Shown here one piece after another: positions 1 to 8,453 of a stretch of 64,000 nt of DNA. The stretch spans positions 434,001 through 498,000 of the forward strand of contig NZ_JAFCKJ010000002.1 of NCBI RefSeq assembly GCF_018130465.1. The letters are read 5' to 3'. Source of the DNA: Bradyrhizobium canariense (lineage in GTDB: Bacteria; Pseudomonadota; Alphaproteobacteria; Rhizobiales; Xanthobacteraceae). The position numbers were made by a program, and so were the translations under genes. Within the stretch, counting starts at the first letter, position 1; the number at the start of each line of letters is the position of its first letter. Under the pieces are notes generated by a model, which saw only the letters and a list, made by a program, of their open reading frames with translations, did no database searches and was not told where the DNA came from.

Positions 1-600
1 GGCGAGCTCCTCGCCGAGCGTGTAGATCGCGCGCGTCATGCTCTCGAGCGTGTAGGCCGTCTCGTCACCGACGACCTCGCGCATCTTCGCGATCGTGATG
101 TTCTCGTCGTGGCCGGTCTCGGCCTTGGTCGCCGGGCTGAAGATCGAAGGCTCCAGCTTCTCGCTCTCGACGAGACCTGCTTTCAGCTTCTCGCCGGCCA
201 GCGTGCCGCTTGCTGCATACTCCTTCCAGGCCGATCCCGAGAGATAGCCGCGGATCACGCATTCGATCGGAAACACCGTGGTGCGGCGGCACAGCATGGC
301 GCGGCCGAGGATCTCGGCACGGTGCGGCTTCAAGGCCGGCACGGCCGCGATGATCTCGTCGGTGTCGGCGCTGATCATGTGATGCGGCACCACGCCTTCG
401 AGCTCGTTGAACCAGAACGCGCTGATTTGCGTCAGCACCGCGCCCTTCATCGGGATGGTCTCGCCCATCACGACGTCGAAGGCGCTGATGCGGTCGGTGG
501 TGACGAGCAGCAGGCGGTCGTCGTCGACGGCGTAGATATCGCGCACCTTGCCGCGGCCGATCTTGGACAGGGGCAGGTCGCTGGAGAGCATGGTGGTCAT
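1..600 (-). CDS. purC: Phosphoribosylaminoimidazole-succinocarboxamide synthase (partial, C-terminus beyond window)
   Basis: SAICAR synthetase of de novo purine synthesis: it joins aspartate to CAIR using ATP, in the cytosol. From the ATG at 600 the frame is open to position 1 (200 codons) and leaves the window, so the C-terminal third is missing. Visible family motifs are the N-terminal [11 protein letters not shown] segment, the [10 protein letters not shown] segment and [18 protein letters not shown] near residue 110. The last resembles the longer ADE1-like class (about 300 residues) more than the short E. coli PurC. An alternative start is the ATG two codons further in. It is transcribed toward the left edge, and the neighbouring pirin gene is on the same strand 77 bp upstream. 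Confidence 0.9.
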   Translation of the reverse strand, partial: MTTMLSSDLPLSKIGRGKVRDIYAVDDDRLLLVTTDRISAFDVVMGETIPMKGAVLTQISAFWFNELEGVVPHHMISADTDEIIAAVPALKPHRAEILGRAMLCRRTTVFPIECVIRGYLSGSAWKEYAASGTLAGEKLKAGLVESEKLEPSIFSPATKAETGHDENITIAKMREVVGDETAYTLESMTRAIYTLGEELA

Positions 601-677
601 CGGCAGAACTTTCGGAGCAAGGCCTTGCGACGGGAAATCCGGCCGCACCTGATCGCGCGACCGGAAACCGGATTAGC

Positions 678-1595
678 CTATTCCGGCAGCGGAATGAACT
701 CATGTTCCTGCGGAACAGCGGCGAAGCGGCCGGTTTTCCAGTCCTGCTTGGCCTGCTCGATCCGCTCCTTGCTGGAGGAGACGAAATTCCACCAGACGTG
801 GCGCGGGCCCTCCAGCGCATCGCCGCCGAGAAACATCATCCGCGTGGCTTTCAATGCCTTCACGGTGATGCGGTCGCCGGGACGGAAGATCAGCAGTCGC
901 GGCGCCTCGTAGCGCTCGTTCGCGATCTCGACCTCGCCGTCGACGATGTAGATCGCGCGCTCCTCATGGTCAGGATCGAGCGGCACGCTTGCGCCGGCGA
1001 CGGCCGTCACCTCGGTGTAGAACCAGGGCGACACCATTTTCACCGGCGAGGCGATGCCGAACGACGAGCCTGCTATCACCCGCGCGGTGAAATCGCGCTC
1101 GGAGATCATCGGCAGGTCGCCGGCGCCGTAATGCTGGAACGACGGGGCGATCTCTTCCGAACCGGCCGGCAGCGCGATCCAGCTTTGCAGGCCCAGCATT
1201 TGCTGGCCCGAGGCGCGCTGCGCATCCGGCGTACGTTCCGAATGCGCGATGCCGCGACCGGCCGTCATCAAATTCATCGCGCCGGGCTGGATCTCGCAGA
1301 CGTTGCCCTCGCTGTCGCGATGCATGATCGAGCCGTCGAACAGATAGGTGACGGTGGCGAGCCCGATATGCGGGTGCGGCCGCACGTCCATGCCCTTGCC
1401 GGAGACGAATTGCACCGGCCCGAAATGGTCGAAGAAGATGAAGGGCCCGACCATCTGCCGCTTGCCGTGCGGCAGCGCCCGCCGCACTTGAAATCCGTCG
1501 CCGAGATCGCGCGTGCGCGGCACGATGACGAGATCGAGCGCATCGCAGGACATGGGATCGCCGAGCACGGGATCGTTCGAGGGTTGCCAGCTCAT
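678..1595 (-). CDS. Pirin family protein
   Basis: A 305-residue bicupin of the pirin family. Some pirins are quercetin dioxygenases, others are redox-sensitive regulators; the role here cannot be told from sequence. The metal-site motif is visible in the N-terminal cupin: FDHFGPV followed by VRPHPHIGLATVTYLFDG (about residues 50-80) and then GIAHSERTP. I chose the ATG at 1595 because an AGGAG Shine-Dalgarno lies 6 nt upstream and homologues start close to this point. A longer in-frame extension to 1844 runs through a palindromic repeat and is unlikely to be translated. Confidence 0.88.
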   Translation of the reverse strand: MSWQPSNDPVLGDPMSCDALDLVIVPRTRDLGDGFQVRRALPHGKRQMVGPFIFFDHFGPVQFVSGKGMDVRPHPHIGLATVTYLFDGSIMHRDSEGNVCEIQPGAMNLMTAGRGIAHSERTPDAQRASGQQMLGLQSWIALPAGSEEIAPSFQHYGAGDLPMISERDFTARVIAGSSFGIASPVKMVSPWFYTEVTAVAGASVPLDPDHEERAIYIVDGEVEIANERYEAPRLLIFRPGDRITVKALKATRMMFLGGDALEGPRHVWWNFVSSSKERIEQAKQDWKTGRFAAVPQEHEFIPLPE

Positions 1596-1680
1596 GGTGG
1601 ACTCCTTTTGACTTTCTTGAACGCGATCGTAGCAGAATTTCCCATTGGCGTCGCCACGAAGCCGGATCACATATTCCGCT

Positions 1681-1791
1681 GTCCTGCCACGCGGAAGCGG
1701 GGCATCCAGTACGCCGCAGCCTATCGATTCAAACAACGGCTGTCTCGGCGTACTGGATCGCCCGGTCAAGCCGGGCGATGACAGTTGGGGT
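1681..1791. repeat. Palindromic intergenic repeat (Bradyrhizobium type)
   Basis: Nested inverted repeat between the pirin and AraC genes. The outer arms are ATCCAGTACGCCG (1704-1716) and CGGCGTACTGGAT (1746-1758). An inner hairpin follows, CGCCCGG-TCAAG-CCGGGCG, flanked by GATGAC. Repeats with this wording are scattered in intergenic regions of Bradyrhizobium genomes. This is from memory and was not searched. Confidence 0.7.
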
Positions 1792-1866
1792 ATGGATGGT
1801 CCTTGAAAAAACAGGCGCAACGAACGATGTTCGGCTGATGTCAACCGCGACCGATCGCTTCACTCG

Positions 1867-2928
1867 ATGACCCTTGCCGCAACAGAGCTTGCCTTCCGCG
1901 CCGCCAGCGTCGCGCTGCTGCTGGTGCTGGCGGCGTCATTGCTCGCCGATTTCCGCAATGTACTGGCGGCCCGGCTCGGCGCAGCCTTCGCGCTGGGCTC
2001 GGCCGCGCATGCTGCGAGCTATTCGTTGGATGTCACGTCGCGGATCCCGCTCTGGCATGCGCCGCTGATCGCCTTGTCGACTGGCAGCATCGTGGCGTTC
2101 TGGCTGTTCACGCGCTCCCTGTTCGACGACGAGTTTCACCTCCGCTGGTGGCACGGATCGGTCTGGGCGCTGGTGATGGCCTTCAGCTTCGCAGGCTGCG
2201 TCTGGATTGCACCCAGCGGCCATGTGCGGTTCTCGGTGACGGTGGTCAATCTGATCGTGCTCGGTTTCATCGCGCTTGCGGTCGGGCAGATGATCGCCTC
2301 CTGGCCGGCCGACCTGGTCGAGCGCCGACGCAGCGCTCGCGTCTTCATCGTCTGCGCAACCGCGCTCTATGGCGGGCTGAACGCGGTGCTCCAGATCGCC
2401 GTCGCCGGGCGCCACGTCGGCGATGTCGCCGAAACCATCAATGCCGGCGTGCTCGCCTGCACCGTCGCGGCGATCGTCTATGCCATGTTGCGCGTTGACG
2501 GGGCAGATCTGTTTCCGGCCGCGGCGGAGCCCGCACCGCCGATTGTTTTCAGTCAGCCCGCGGCCGATGACGCCGCCGATCAAAAGCTCATCGACGCCCT
2601 GATGCGGCTGATGGCGGACGAGCGGATCTATCGCCAGGAGAACATCAGCATCGGCGTGCTGGCGGGCCGGCTGAAAATTCCCGAATACCGGCTGCGCCGG
2701 CTGATCAACCAGGGGCTCGGCTACCGCAACTTCAATGTGTTCCTGAACAACCACCGGATCGAGGAGGCCAAGGCCGCGCTCGCCGATCCCGCCCAGGCCG
2801 AGGTCCCCGTCATCACCATCGCGATGGATTCCGGCTTCCAGTCGCTCGGTCCCTTCAACCGCGCCTTCAAGGCCGTGACCGGTGTGACGCCGACGGAATA
2901 TCGGCGGCTGAAGGTGAATGCTGCCTAA
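1867..2928 (+). CDS. AraC family transcriptional regulator with N-terminal membrane domain
   Basis: A 353-residue protein. The first ~220 residues hold about six to seven hydrophobic segments (for example residues 12-28, 62-85, 95-112 and 118-140). A linker follows, then a C-terminal AraC-type double helix-turn-helix (about residues 255-350) with the diagnostic end SGFQSLGPFNRAFKAVTGVTPTEYR. This is the membrane-anchored AraC architecture in which a multi-spanning sensor holds the DNA-binding domain at the inner membrane. The signal is unknown. The gene is divergent from the pirin gene across a repeat-filled gap; the serine hydrolase downstream on the same strand is a possible target. Confidence 0.85.
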   Translation: MTLAATELAFRAASVALLLVLAASLLADFRNVLAARLGAAFALGSAAHAASYSLDVTSRIPLWHAPLIALSTGSIVAFWLFTRSLFDDEFHLRWWHGSVWALVMAFSFAGCVWIAPSGHVRFSVTVVNLIVLGFIALAVGQMIASWPADLVERRRSARVFIVCATALYGGLNAVLQIAVAGRHVGDVAETINAGVLACTVAAIVYAMLRVDGADLFPAAAEPAPPIVFSQPAADDAADQKLIDALMRLMADERIYRQENISIGVLAGRLKIPEYRLRRLINQGLGYRNFNVFLNNHRIEEAKAALADPAQAEVPVITIAMDSGFQSLGPFNRAFKAVTGVTPTEYRRLKVNAA

Positions 2929-3072
2929 GCTTTAGTGCACTGAAATATCAGGGTTATTTCAGAATCGGCGAGCTTCTTGCGGTTTCAGCTAGGCCGTTTT
3001 CCAAATCCGGCGAGCAGATCATCCGCACATCCCGCTTCCTTCCCGGCACACGCCCCAAGCCGGAGAAAGCCT

Positions 3073-4500
3073 GTGACCCGCCGCCGCAAGATCATCCTCC
3101 TCACCACCACCATCGCCTGTGTCGGCCTCGCCCTCGGCGCCGCGCGGGCCCGCGACGTGCCCAAGGTCGCGACCGGCTTCATCGCCGACGTGCTCTGCTC
3201 GGAGACCTTCGTCTCAAACCTCGCCCCCCGGCGCAACCTCGTCGAGACCACGGATGCGATGCCGGGCGTCGGTCTGCTGACCTGGGCGATGGACTATCAG
3301 GTCGACCGCGTCCGCAAGGACGTCACGGTGACGCTGTTCGGAATCAGCCGCAGCCATGCCGTCTATCGCGAAGGGCTGGGCTGCACGCTCGAGCATGGCA
3401 CCGATATCGCCGACGTCGCGTTGCCTCCGGATGACAGGCAGCCTGCGCTGCTGCCGGAGATCGCTGGCCCCGCGGTCGTGCCGCCACAGAGCCCGGAGCT
3501 GTCAGCCGCGCTCGATCATGCCTTCACCGAGCCTGCGCAGCCGCCTTACCGCCGCACCCGCGCAATCGTCGTCATGAAGGCGGGCCGCATCGTCGCCGAG
3601 CGCTACGCCGACGGCATCGGACCGGAGACGCCGCTGCTCGGCTTCTCCATGACAAAGTCCGTGATCTCGGCTCTCACTGGAGTCCTCGTACGCCAGGGCA
3701 GACTGAAGCTCGACGGGCCCGCGCCGGTCGCCGCCTGGAAGAATCCGGACGATCCGCGTCACGCCATCACTGTCGATCAACTGCTGCGCCACACCGCGGG
3801 CCTGGCGCTCGGCAGCTCGCTTCAGGCCTCGCTCGGCTCCGCCTTCGAGCCGGTCAATCGCATGAAATTCATCGAAGACGACATGGCCGCCTATGCCGCG
3901 AGCACGCCGCTTGCGACCGCGCCGGGCACCGTGTGGAATTATCACGATGGCAACACCATCATGCTCGCGCATCTGATCCGCAACGCTGCCGGCGGCAACC
4001 CTGCGGATGCGCTTGCCTTCGTGCGCCGCGAATTGTTCGCGCCGCTCGGCATGCGACATGTCACGCTCCAGCTCGACGGCGCCGGCACGATCAAAGGTTC
4101 GAGCGAGATGCTCGCATCCGCACGCGACTGGGCGCGCTTCGGTCAGCTCTATCTCAACGACGGCGTCGCCGGCGGCAAGCGCATCCTGCCCGAGGGCTGG
4201 GTGAATTACTCGGCGTCGGCGACGCCCAATGCCTGGGTCGGTATCGGCGCCGGCTTCTGGACCAACCAGGGCGACAGTTTTGGTGCGACCTTCCGCGTCG
4301 ATCACGGCTGGCCGCGCGATGCGTTCTTCGCCAAGGGCACGATCGGGCAATACACCATCGTGATTCCGTCGGAGCGCTTGGTCATCGTGCGGATGGGCCG
4401 CTCGCCGAACTGGCCGCCGGAAGCGGATGGCGTGTTCGATCTGGTGCGAGATGTGGTTGCGGCAACGCGCGACAAGGGGAAGGTGGCGCGGGGCAATTGA
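3073..4500 (+). CDS. Serine hydrolase, beta-lactamase (class C/EstB-like) family
   Basis: A 475-residue exported hydrolase. The N-terminus is a signal peptide (RRRK, then a hydrophobic stretch ending ...GAARA). The catalytic SxxK motif is SMTK at residues 192-195, and WNYHDGN about 90 residues later is the YxN-type second motif. The closest functional types are 6-aminohexanoate-dimer hydrolase and penicillin-binding-protein-like esterases; the substrate cannot be assigned. I chose GTG 3073, with GGAGA 6 nt upstream, because it places the signal peptide at the N-terminus. A TTG-initiated extension from 2977 would add a proline- and arginine-rich leader that looks spurious. Confidence 0.85.
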   Translation: MTRRRKIILLTTTIACVGLALGAARARDVPKVATGFIADVLCSETFVSNLAPRRNLVETTDAMPGVGLLTWAMDYQVDRVRKDVTVTLFGISRSHAVYREGLGCTLEHGTDIADVALPPDDRQPALLPEIAGPAVVPPQSPELSAALDHAFTEPAQPPYRRTRAIVVMKAGRIVAERYADGIGPETPLLGFSMTKSVISALTGVLVRQGRLKLDGPAPVAAWKNPDDPRHAITVDQLLRHTAGLALGSSLQASLGSAFEPVNRMKFIEDDMAAYAASTPLATAPGTVWNYHDGNTIMLAHLIRNAAGGNPADALAFVRRELFAPLGMRHVTLQLDGAGTIKGSSEMLASARDWARFGQLYLNDGVAGGKRILPEGWVNYSASATPNAWVGIGAGFWTNQGDSFGATFRVDHGWPRDAFFAKGTIGQYTIVIPSERLVIVRMGRSPNWPPEADGVFDLVRDVVAATRDKGKVARGN

Positions 4501-4521
4501 GGAGATCGTGAGGAGCGCCGC

Positions 4522-4682
4522 TTTCTTCCCTTCTCCCCTTGTGGGAGAAGGTGGCGCGAAGCGCCGGATGAGGGGTATGTCTCCGCGAATGCAATTGTGA
4601 GAGGCGTGCTCGCGGAGAGAACCCCTCACCCGTCTCGCCGCTACGCGGCGAGCCACCCTCTCCCACAAGGGGCGAGGGTGCA
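4522..4682. repeat. Large inverted repeat between convergent genes
   Basis: About 160 bp of convergent intergenic DNA. The left arm CTTCTCCCCTTGTGGGAGAAGG leads into GGCGCGAAGCGCCGGATGAGGGGT; the right arm carries ACCCCTCACCC...GCCACCCTCTCCCACAAGGGG. It can fold into a long cruciform or stem and probably acts as a bidirectional terminator for the serine hydrolase and MmgE/PrpD genes. Related cores (TCCCGCTTGCGGGAGA-like) recur near 25190 and 54530. Confidence 0.7.
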
Positions 4683-4710
4683 CCGCCTGCGTCGCGCGAA
4701 CTCGAACCTA

Positions 4711-6078
4711 CTACCTCCCGAGCTCCGTCGCCTTCGCCACGCGGTCGAACCGCTCCAGCGTCATGATCGCGTCCGCGAATTTCTCTGCGCGCGCATTCAG
4801 CACCGGGCGTGCCAGCGTTAAAAACTTCTGCTGCATCGCCTGCGCGTCGGGGAAGGAGGTCGGCTCGCCGGAGGGATCGGCATAGAGCCGCTCGTGCACG
4901 CCGTCGTCCGTCGTGATACTCACGCGCGCGCCAAAGGGGTGGGTGCGGCCGACTTCCAACCGGTCGTCCTGCACCACGTCGAACTTGTCGGCGAGCGCGT
5001 CGATGGCGGCGTCGCCAAGACGGTTGTAGTCGTCCCAGCCGAACGAGCCCTGGTCGAGCGCGAGCGCGCCGGTGAAGAACATCGAGAACTGGCCGCCGAC
5101 GATCGAGGTCGGGTGCCGCTTGGTTGCGGCGTCGCCGGTCAAGGTGATGCCGTTGCGATGCAGGCCGATCTCGACGCGCTTGACCTGATCGGGCGTCAGA
5201 TTGTGCTCGCGCCGCATCGCGATCAGCGCGTCGATCGCGGCGTGGGTATAGCGGCAGCTCGGATAAGGCTTCACACCGATCTTCATGGTCTCGTAGGTCT
5301 TGCCGAGTTCGGCGACCGCCTTGTCCGGATGGGCATCGTCGGTGTAGCCGGCGAGCAGGCCGTGCTTGCCCTCAACCGATTCCGTCGCGCCGACGAAATC
5401 GTTGCGCGCCAGCGTCGCGGCGATCACGCCATTCATCGCGGCGGCGCCGACCTGGTAGCGCTTGTTCCAGGCGCCGTTGACCAGAAATTGCAGCGAGCCC
5501 GCAGCCTGGCTGCCGGCGACGCCGAACGCGGCGATGAGCTGCTGCTCGGAGAGGCCGAACAGTTTGCCGGCGGCCGCCGCTGCGCCATAGGTGCCGGCGG
5601 TGGCGGTCGGATGAAAGCCGCGCGCATAATGCGAGGTCGGGTCGAGCGCGTTGCCGAGCCGGCAGCAGACCTCATAGCCCGCAACGATCGCGGTCAGCAC
5701 GTCGCGCCCGGAGGCGCCGACCATCTCGCCGATGGCGAAGGCGGCCGGAACCACCGGCGCGCTCGGGTGCAGCGAGGAGTCCGCATGCGTGTCGTCGAAG
5801 TCGAGGGAATGGCCGAGTGCACCGTTGAGCAGCGCCGCGACCGCCGGCGTCCAGGTCTTGCTGTCGCCGAACACGGTGGATTCGCCCCTGGTGTCGAGCG
5901 CGAGCGCCTCCAGCATCTTCAGGATCGAGGGGGTCGATTCCGCTTCGCTGCGGGCCCGGATCGCGCTGCCGAGGAAGTCCAGCGTCAGCACCTTTGCGCG
6001 ATCCAGCACCTCCGCCGGAATATCCCCGTATTTCAGATTGAAGACATAGGCGGCGAGCGTTGCGGTTTCGTGGGCCAT
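4711..6078 (-). CDS. MmgE/PrpD family protein (2-methylcitrate dehydratase-like)
   Basis: A 455-residue cytosolic protein of the MmgE/PrpD fold, which includes 2-methylcitrate dehydratase, iminodisuccinate epimerase and cis-aconitate decarboxylase. Family signatures are the N-terminal AKVLTLDFLGSAI, the NGALGHSLDFDDTH motif (about residues 88-101), VVAGYEVCCRLG, and GVKPYPSCRYTHAAIDAL (about residues 265-285). No other propionate or methylcitrate genes are nearby, so the substrate is open. The ATG at 6078 has AGGAAA 8 nt upstream. It is divergent from the FUSC exporter with about 120 bp between starts. Confidence 0.85.
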   Translation of the reverse strand: MAHETATLAAYVFNLKYGDIPAEVLDRAKVLTLDFLGSAIRARSEAESTPSILKMLEALALDTRGESTVFGDSKTWTPAVAALLNGALGHSLDFDDTHADSSLHPSAPVVPAAFAIGEMVGASGRDVLTAIVAGYEVCCRLGNALDPTSHYARGFHPTATAGTYGAAAAAGKLFGLSEQQLIAAFGVAGSQAAGSLQFLVNGAWNKRYQVGAAAMNGVIAATLARNDFVGATESVEGKHGLLAGYTDDAHPDKAVAELGKTYETMKIGVKPYPSCRYTHAAIDALIAMRREHNLTPDQVKRVEIGLHRNGITLTGDAATKRHPTSIVGGQFSMFFTGALALDQGSFGWDDYNRLGDAAIDALADKFDVVQDDRLEVGRTHPFGARVSITTDDGVHERLYADPSGEPTSFPDAQAMQQKFLTLARPVLNARAEKFADAIMTLERFDRVAKATELGR

Positions 6079-6200
6079 CGTGTTTCCTCGTTTTGGCGCG
6101 CAAGGTAAGCGGGCTGATTTGGCCTTTCAAGCGGCCTCGGGGCCGCGGGCATCAGCTATGCTTTGGCTTGCACAAGCGGATCGGACCGGGACTTCCAACG

Positions 6201-7316
6201 ATGGCACTCGCAAAAGAGCTGTTCGACCGGATCCGGTCGCGGCGGACGCAACTGGGCCTGGCGATCCGGGTCACGGTGGCCGCGACCGCGGCCTATGCGA
6301 TCGCCACCGCGCTGCATCTGCTCTTGCCGCTCTGGGCGGTCCTGACCTCGCTGATCGTGACCCAAATGAGCGTCGGGCGCTCGCTGAAAGCGACGCGCGA
6401 CTACATGCTCGGCACCATCGGCGGCGCCATTTATGGCGGCGCCATCGCGATCCTGATCCCGTACTCCAGCGAGGTGGGTCTCCTCGGCCTGTTGGTTCTG
6501 TCGGTCGCCCCGCTCGCCTTCATCGCCGCGATCAATCCGAGCCTCAGCGCCGCCACGGTCACGGCGGTGATCGTACTGCTGGTTCCGACTATGCATCACT
6601 CCGATCCCATGACCTCGGCGATCGACCGCGTCAGCGAGGTCGGGGTCGGGGCGATCACGGGATTGCTGGTCTCCTTCCTGGTGCTGCCCTCGCGCGCGGT
6701 ACGGCAAATTCGCGCCAGCGCGGCAAAGCTGCTCGAGCTGATCGCGGACGCCTTCACCGAACTGCTGGCAGGCCTGACCCGCGGCCGCGACAACGACGCA
6801 CTGCACCGGATCCAGGACGGCATCGGCACCGCGATGGTGGGCATGAATGCGATCGGCGCCGAAGCCGAGCGCGAGCGGGCCGCGCGCCTGTCGAGCGGGC
6901 CCGACACCGGTCCCTTGCTGCGAACGATCCTGCGGCTGCGCCACGACGTCGTGATGATCGGCCGCGCCACCGTCGTCCCGTTGCCGGTCGAGGTGCAGAT
7001 GCGGCTCGCCGCGCCGCTGGCGGAGGTCAGTGCGGCGATCGTGCGCTTCCTGCGGTCGGCGGCCGAAGCGTTGCGGGCTGGTGCCGGCGCGCCGCCGATC
7101 CATCCCGTGCACGTCGCGCTCCAGCATTACGCCGAAGCGGTTGCCGCCGTTCGCCAGGACAGCCTGATCCGCGGTCATTCCGGCGACACCGCTGAGCGCT
7201 TCTTCGCCATCGGCTTCTCGCTGGAGCAGATGCACCAGAACCTCTGCGATCTCGATCGCGTCGTTGGCGAATGGTCCGAGGCGGCGGCCGACAAGTCCGC
7301 GCGCGTGGCGGAGTGA
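6201..7316 (+). CDS. FUSC family / aromatic acid exporter-like membrane protein
   Basis: A 371-residue inner-membrane protein. An N-terminal block of about five to six membrane segments (residues 20-165) carries the family feature of a short amphipathic turn after the second span (VTQMSVGRSLKATRDYMLGTIGGAIYG). An arginine-rich, helical cytosolic C-terminal domain follows. FUSC proteins (YccS, AaeB, fusaric-acid resistance) export aromatic acids, sometimes with a periplasmic adaptor; no adaptor gene is adjacent. I chose the ATG at 6201 because it precedes the first amphipathic helix; upstream in-frame codons to 6060 cross the divergent promoter. Confidence 0.8.
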   Translation: MALAKELFDRIRSRRTQLGLAIRVTVAATAAYAIATALHLLLPLWAVLTSLIVTQMSVGRSLKATRDYMLGTIGGAIYGGAIAILIPYSSEVGLLGLLVLSVAPLAFIAAINPSLSAATVTAVIVLLVPTMHHSDPMTSAIDRVSEVGVGAITGLLVSFLVLPSRAVRQIRASAAKLLELIADAFTELLAGLTRGRDNDALHRIQDGIGTAMVGMNAIGAEAERERAARLSSGPDTGPLLRTILRLRHDVVMIGRATVVPLPVEVQMRLAAPLAEVSAAIVRFLRSAAEALRAGAGAPPIHPVHVALQHYAEAVAAVRQDSLIRGHSGDTAERFFAIGFSLEQMHQNLCDLDRVVGEWSEAAADKSARVAE

Positions 7317-7317
7317 G

Positions 7318-7968
7318 CTAGCGCCGCGCCAGGCCCTTGCCCTGCATGCGCCAGACCAGCAGGTCGATACGGTCCTGGCCGAAGAACGGCTCGTTCTCGA
7401 ACACGAAGGTCGGCACGCCCCAATGGCCTGACGCCGCATGGTCCTTCTCGTTCTCCGTGATCACCTTCTCGTAGCGATCGGCGTCAGCGGTGATCTCCGC
7501 ATCCATCGCCGCGAGATCGAAGCCCGCTTTCTCGGCGGCACGCGCGAGGTGATCGCCTTCGTTCCAGCCCGCGACCGAGCCGTCCCACAACACGCGCGCG
7601 ATCGCGTCGGTGAATGCGAGCGAGCGTCCCTCGAGTTGCGCCATGGCACCAAGCCGGGTCAGGCGATGGATGTAGGGCTGCTCGGCCGCGACCTCGAGCG
7701 TCGCCATGTCCTGCACGATCGGATCAGGCCGTGGGAAGCGGAACGGAATGCCCTCGTGTTCGGCGACGCGGCGGCTATCCAGCACGATGTAGCGTGCGAA
7801 TTGCGGGCTGGCCTTCTTGAAGAAGCCGGGCACGCGGACCGCGATCGGGTAGACCGGCCGCAGGTTCACCGCGAGATCGTACTCTTCGACGAGCTTGAGC
7901 GTCTTCGGCAGCGCCAGATAGCTATAGGGGCTACGGAACGAGAAGAAGAGATCGACGGAGAGCGTCAT
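7318..7968 (-). CDS. DsbA-family / 2-hydroxychromene-2-carboxylate isomerase-like protein
   Basis: A 216-residue thioredoxin-fold protein of the kappa-GST type. The N-terminal active site reads FFSFRSPYSYLAL, with Ser instead of the CxxC of true disulfide oxidoreductases, as in HCCA isomerases that use glutathione. The C-terminal cis-proline motif is GHWGVPTFVFENEPFFGQDRIDLL. Such enzymes act in naphthalene-type catabolism, but many paralogues are unassigned. The start at 7968 has GGAG 8 nt upstream. The first bases overlap the stop of the DUF2867-like gene upstream (ends 7965), so the two are probably translationally coupled. Confidence 0.8.
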   Translation of the reverse strand: MTLSVDLFFSFRSPYSYLALPKTLKLVEEYDLAVNLRPVYPIAVRVPGFFKKASPQFARYIVLDSRRVAEHEGIPFRFPRPDPIVQDMATLEVAAEQPYIHRLTRLGAMAQLEGRSLAFTDAIARVLWDGSVAGWNEGDHLARAAEKAGFDLAAMDAEITADADRYEKVITENEKDHAASGHWGVPTFVFENEPFFGQDRIDLLVWRMQGKGLARR

Positions 7969-8453
7969 CGCGTCGGCTCCGCGATGCATCCCATCATGCT
8001 GCGGACCACGAGCTTGTGGAAGGGCATGATGAGGGCGAGGTAGGTCCGCCCCAGCAGATTATGCGTCCGCACCAGCGTGGTCGAGGTGACCCGACGGCTC
8101 GGTGCGTCCCCGGCCACATCGACCACGATGCGGAAGTCGAGATGACTATCATTGAAGCCGGCGACCAGCTGCTCGGGGGTCTCGCTGATCACGGGAAACA
8201 GGCCGATCAGACCGTGCGGCGCCGGCGCGCCTTCGCCCGATGTCTTGAGCCCGAACGGCGACACCAGGATGTTGCGCAGACGTGTCAGCGCATCGATCCA
8301 GCGCGGCCCGTGCAGCACCATACGGGTGCAGGCTTCGCGGGCATTCACGGTCGTTGCGCCGATCTCGACGCGAAACGCGTCGATGAATTGCGCACCTGCC
8401 AGCACGGCATCGGCGTCGACCTCAGGGGTGACTTCGCGGACGGTCCCGATCAT
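7965..8453 (-). CDS. DUF2867-like protein
   Basis: A 162-residue cytosolic protein of unknown function. It matches the pattern of DUF2867 proteins (SRPBCC-like, often found alone or behind an epimerase domain): DADAVLAGAQFIDAFRVE, a central LRNILVSPFGLKT, ETPEQLVAGFNDSHLDFR, and the C-terminal NLLGRTYLALIMPFHKLVVRSMM. The ATG at 8453 overlaps the MATE stop codon as ATGA, which fixes the start and shows coupling to the upstream exporter gene. A longer in-frame extension to 8603 overlaps the MATE gene and is rejected. Confidence 0.75.
   Translation of the reverse strand: MIGTVREVTPEVDADAVLAGAQFIDAFRVEIGATTVNAREACTRMVLHGPRWIDALTRLRNILVSPFGLKTSGEGAPAPHGLIGLFPVISETPEQLVAGFNDSHLDFRIVVDVAGDAPSRRVTSTTLVRTHNLLGRTYLALIMPFHKLVVRSMMGCIAEPTR

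Noticed and set aside
4894-6108. 404-codon plus-strand frame opposite the MmgE/PrpD gene, and similar antisense frames (e.g. 30028-32226, 53812-54495)
   Set aside because: All are shadows of well-supported genes, with no Shine-Dalgarno in a credible place and no recognisable domains.
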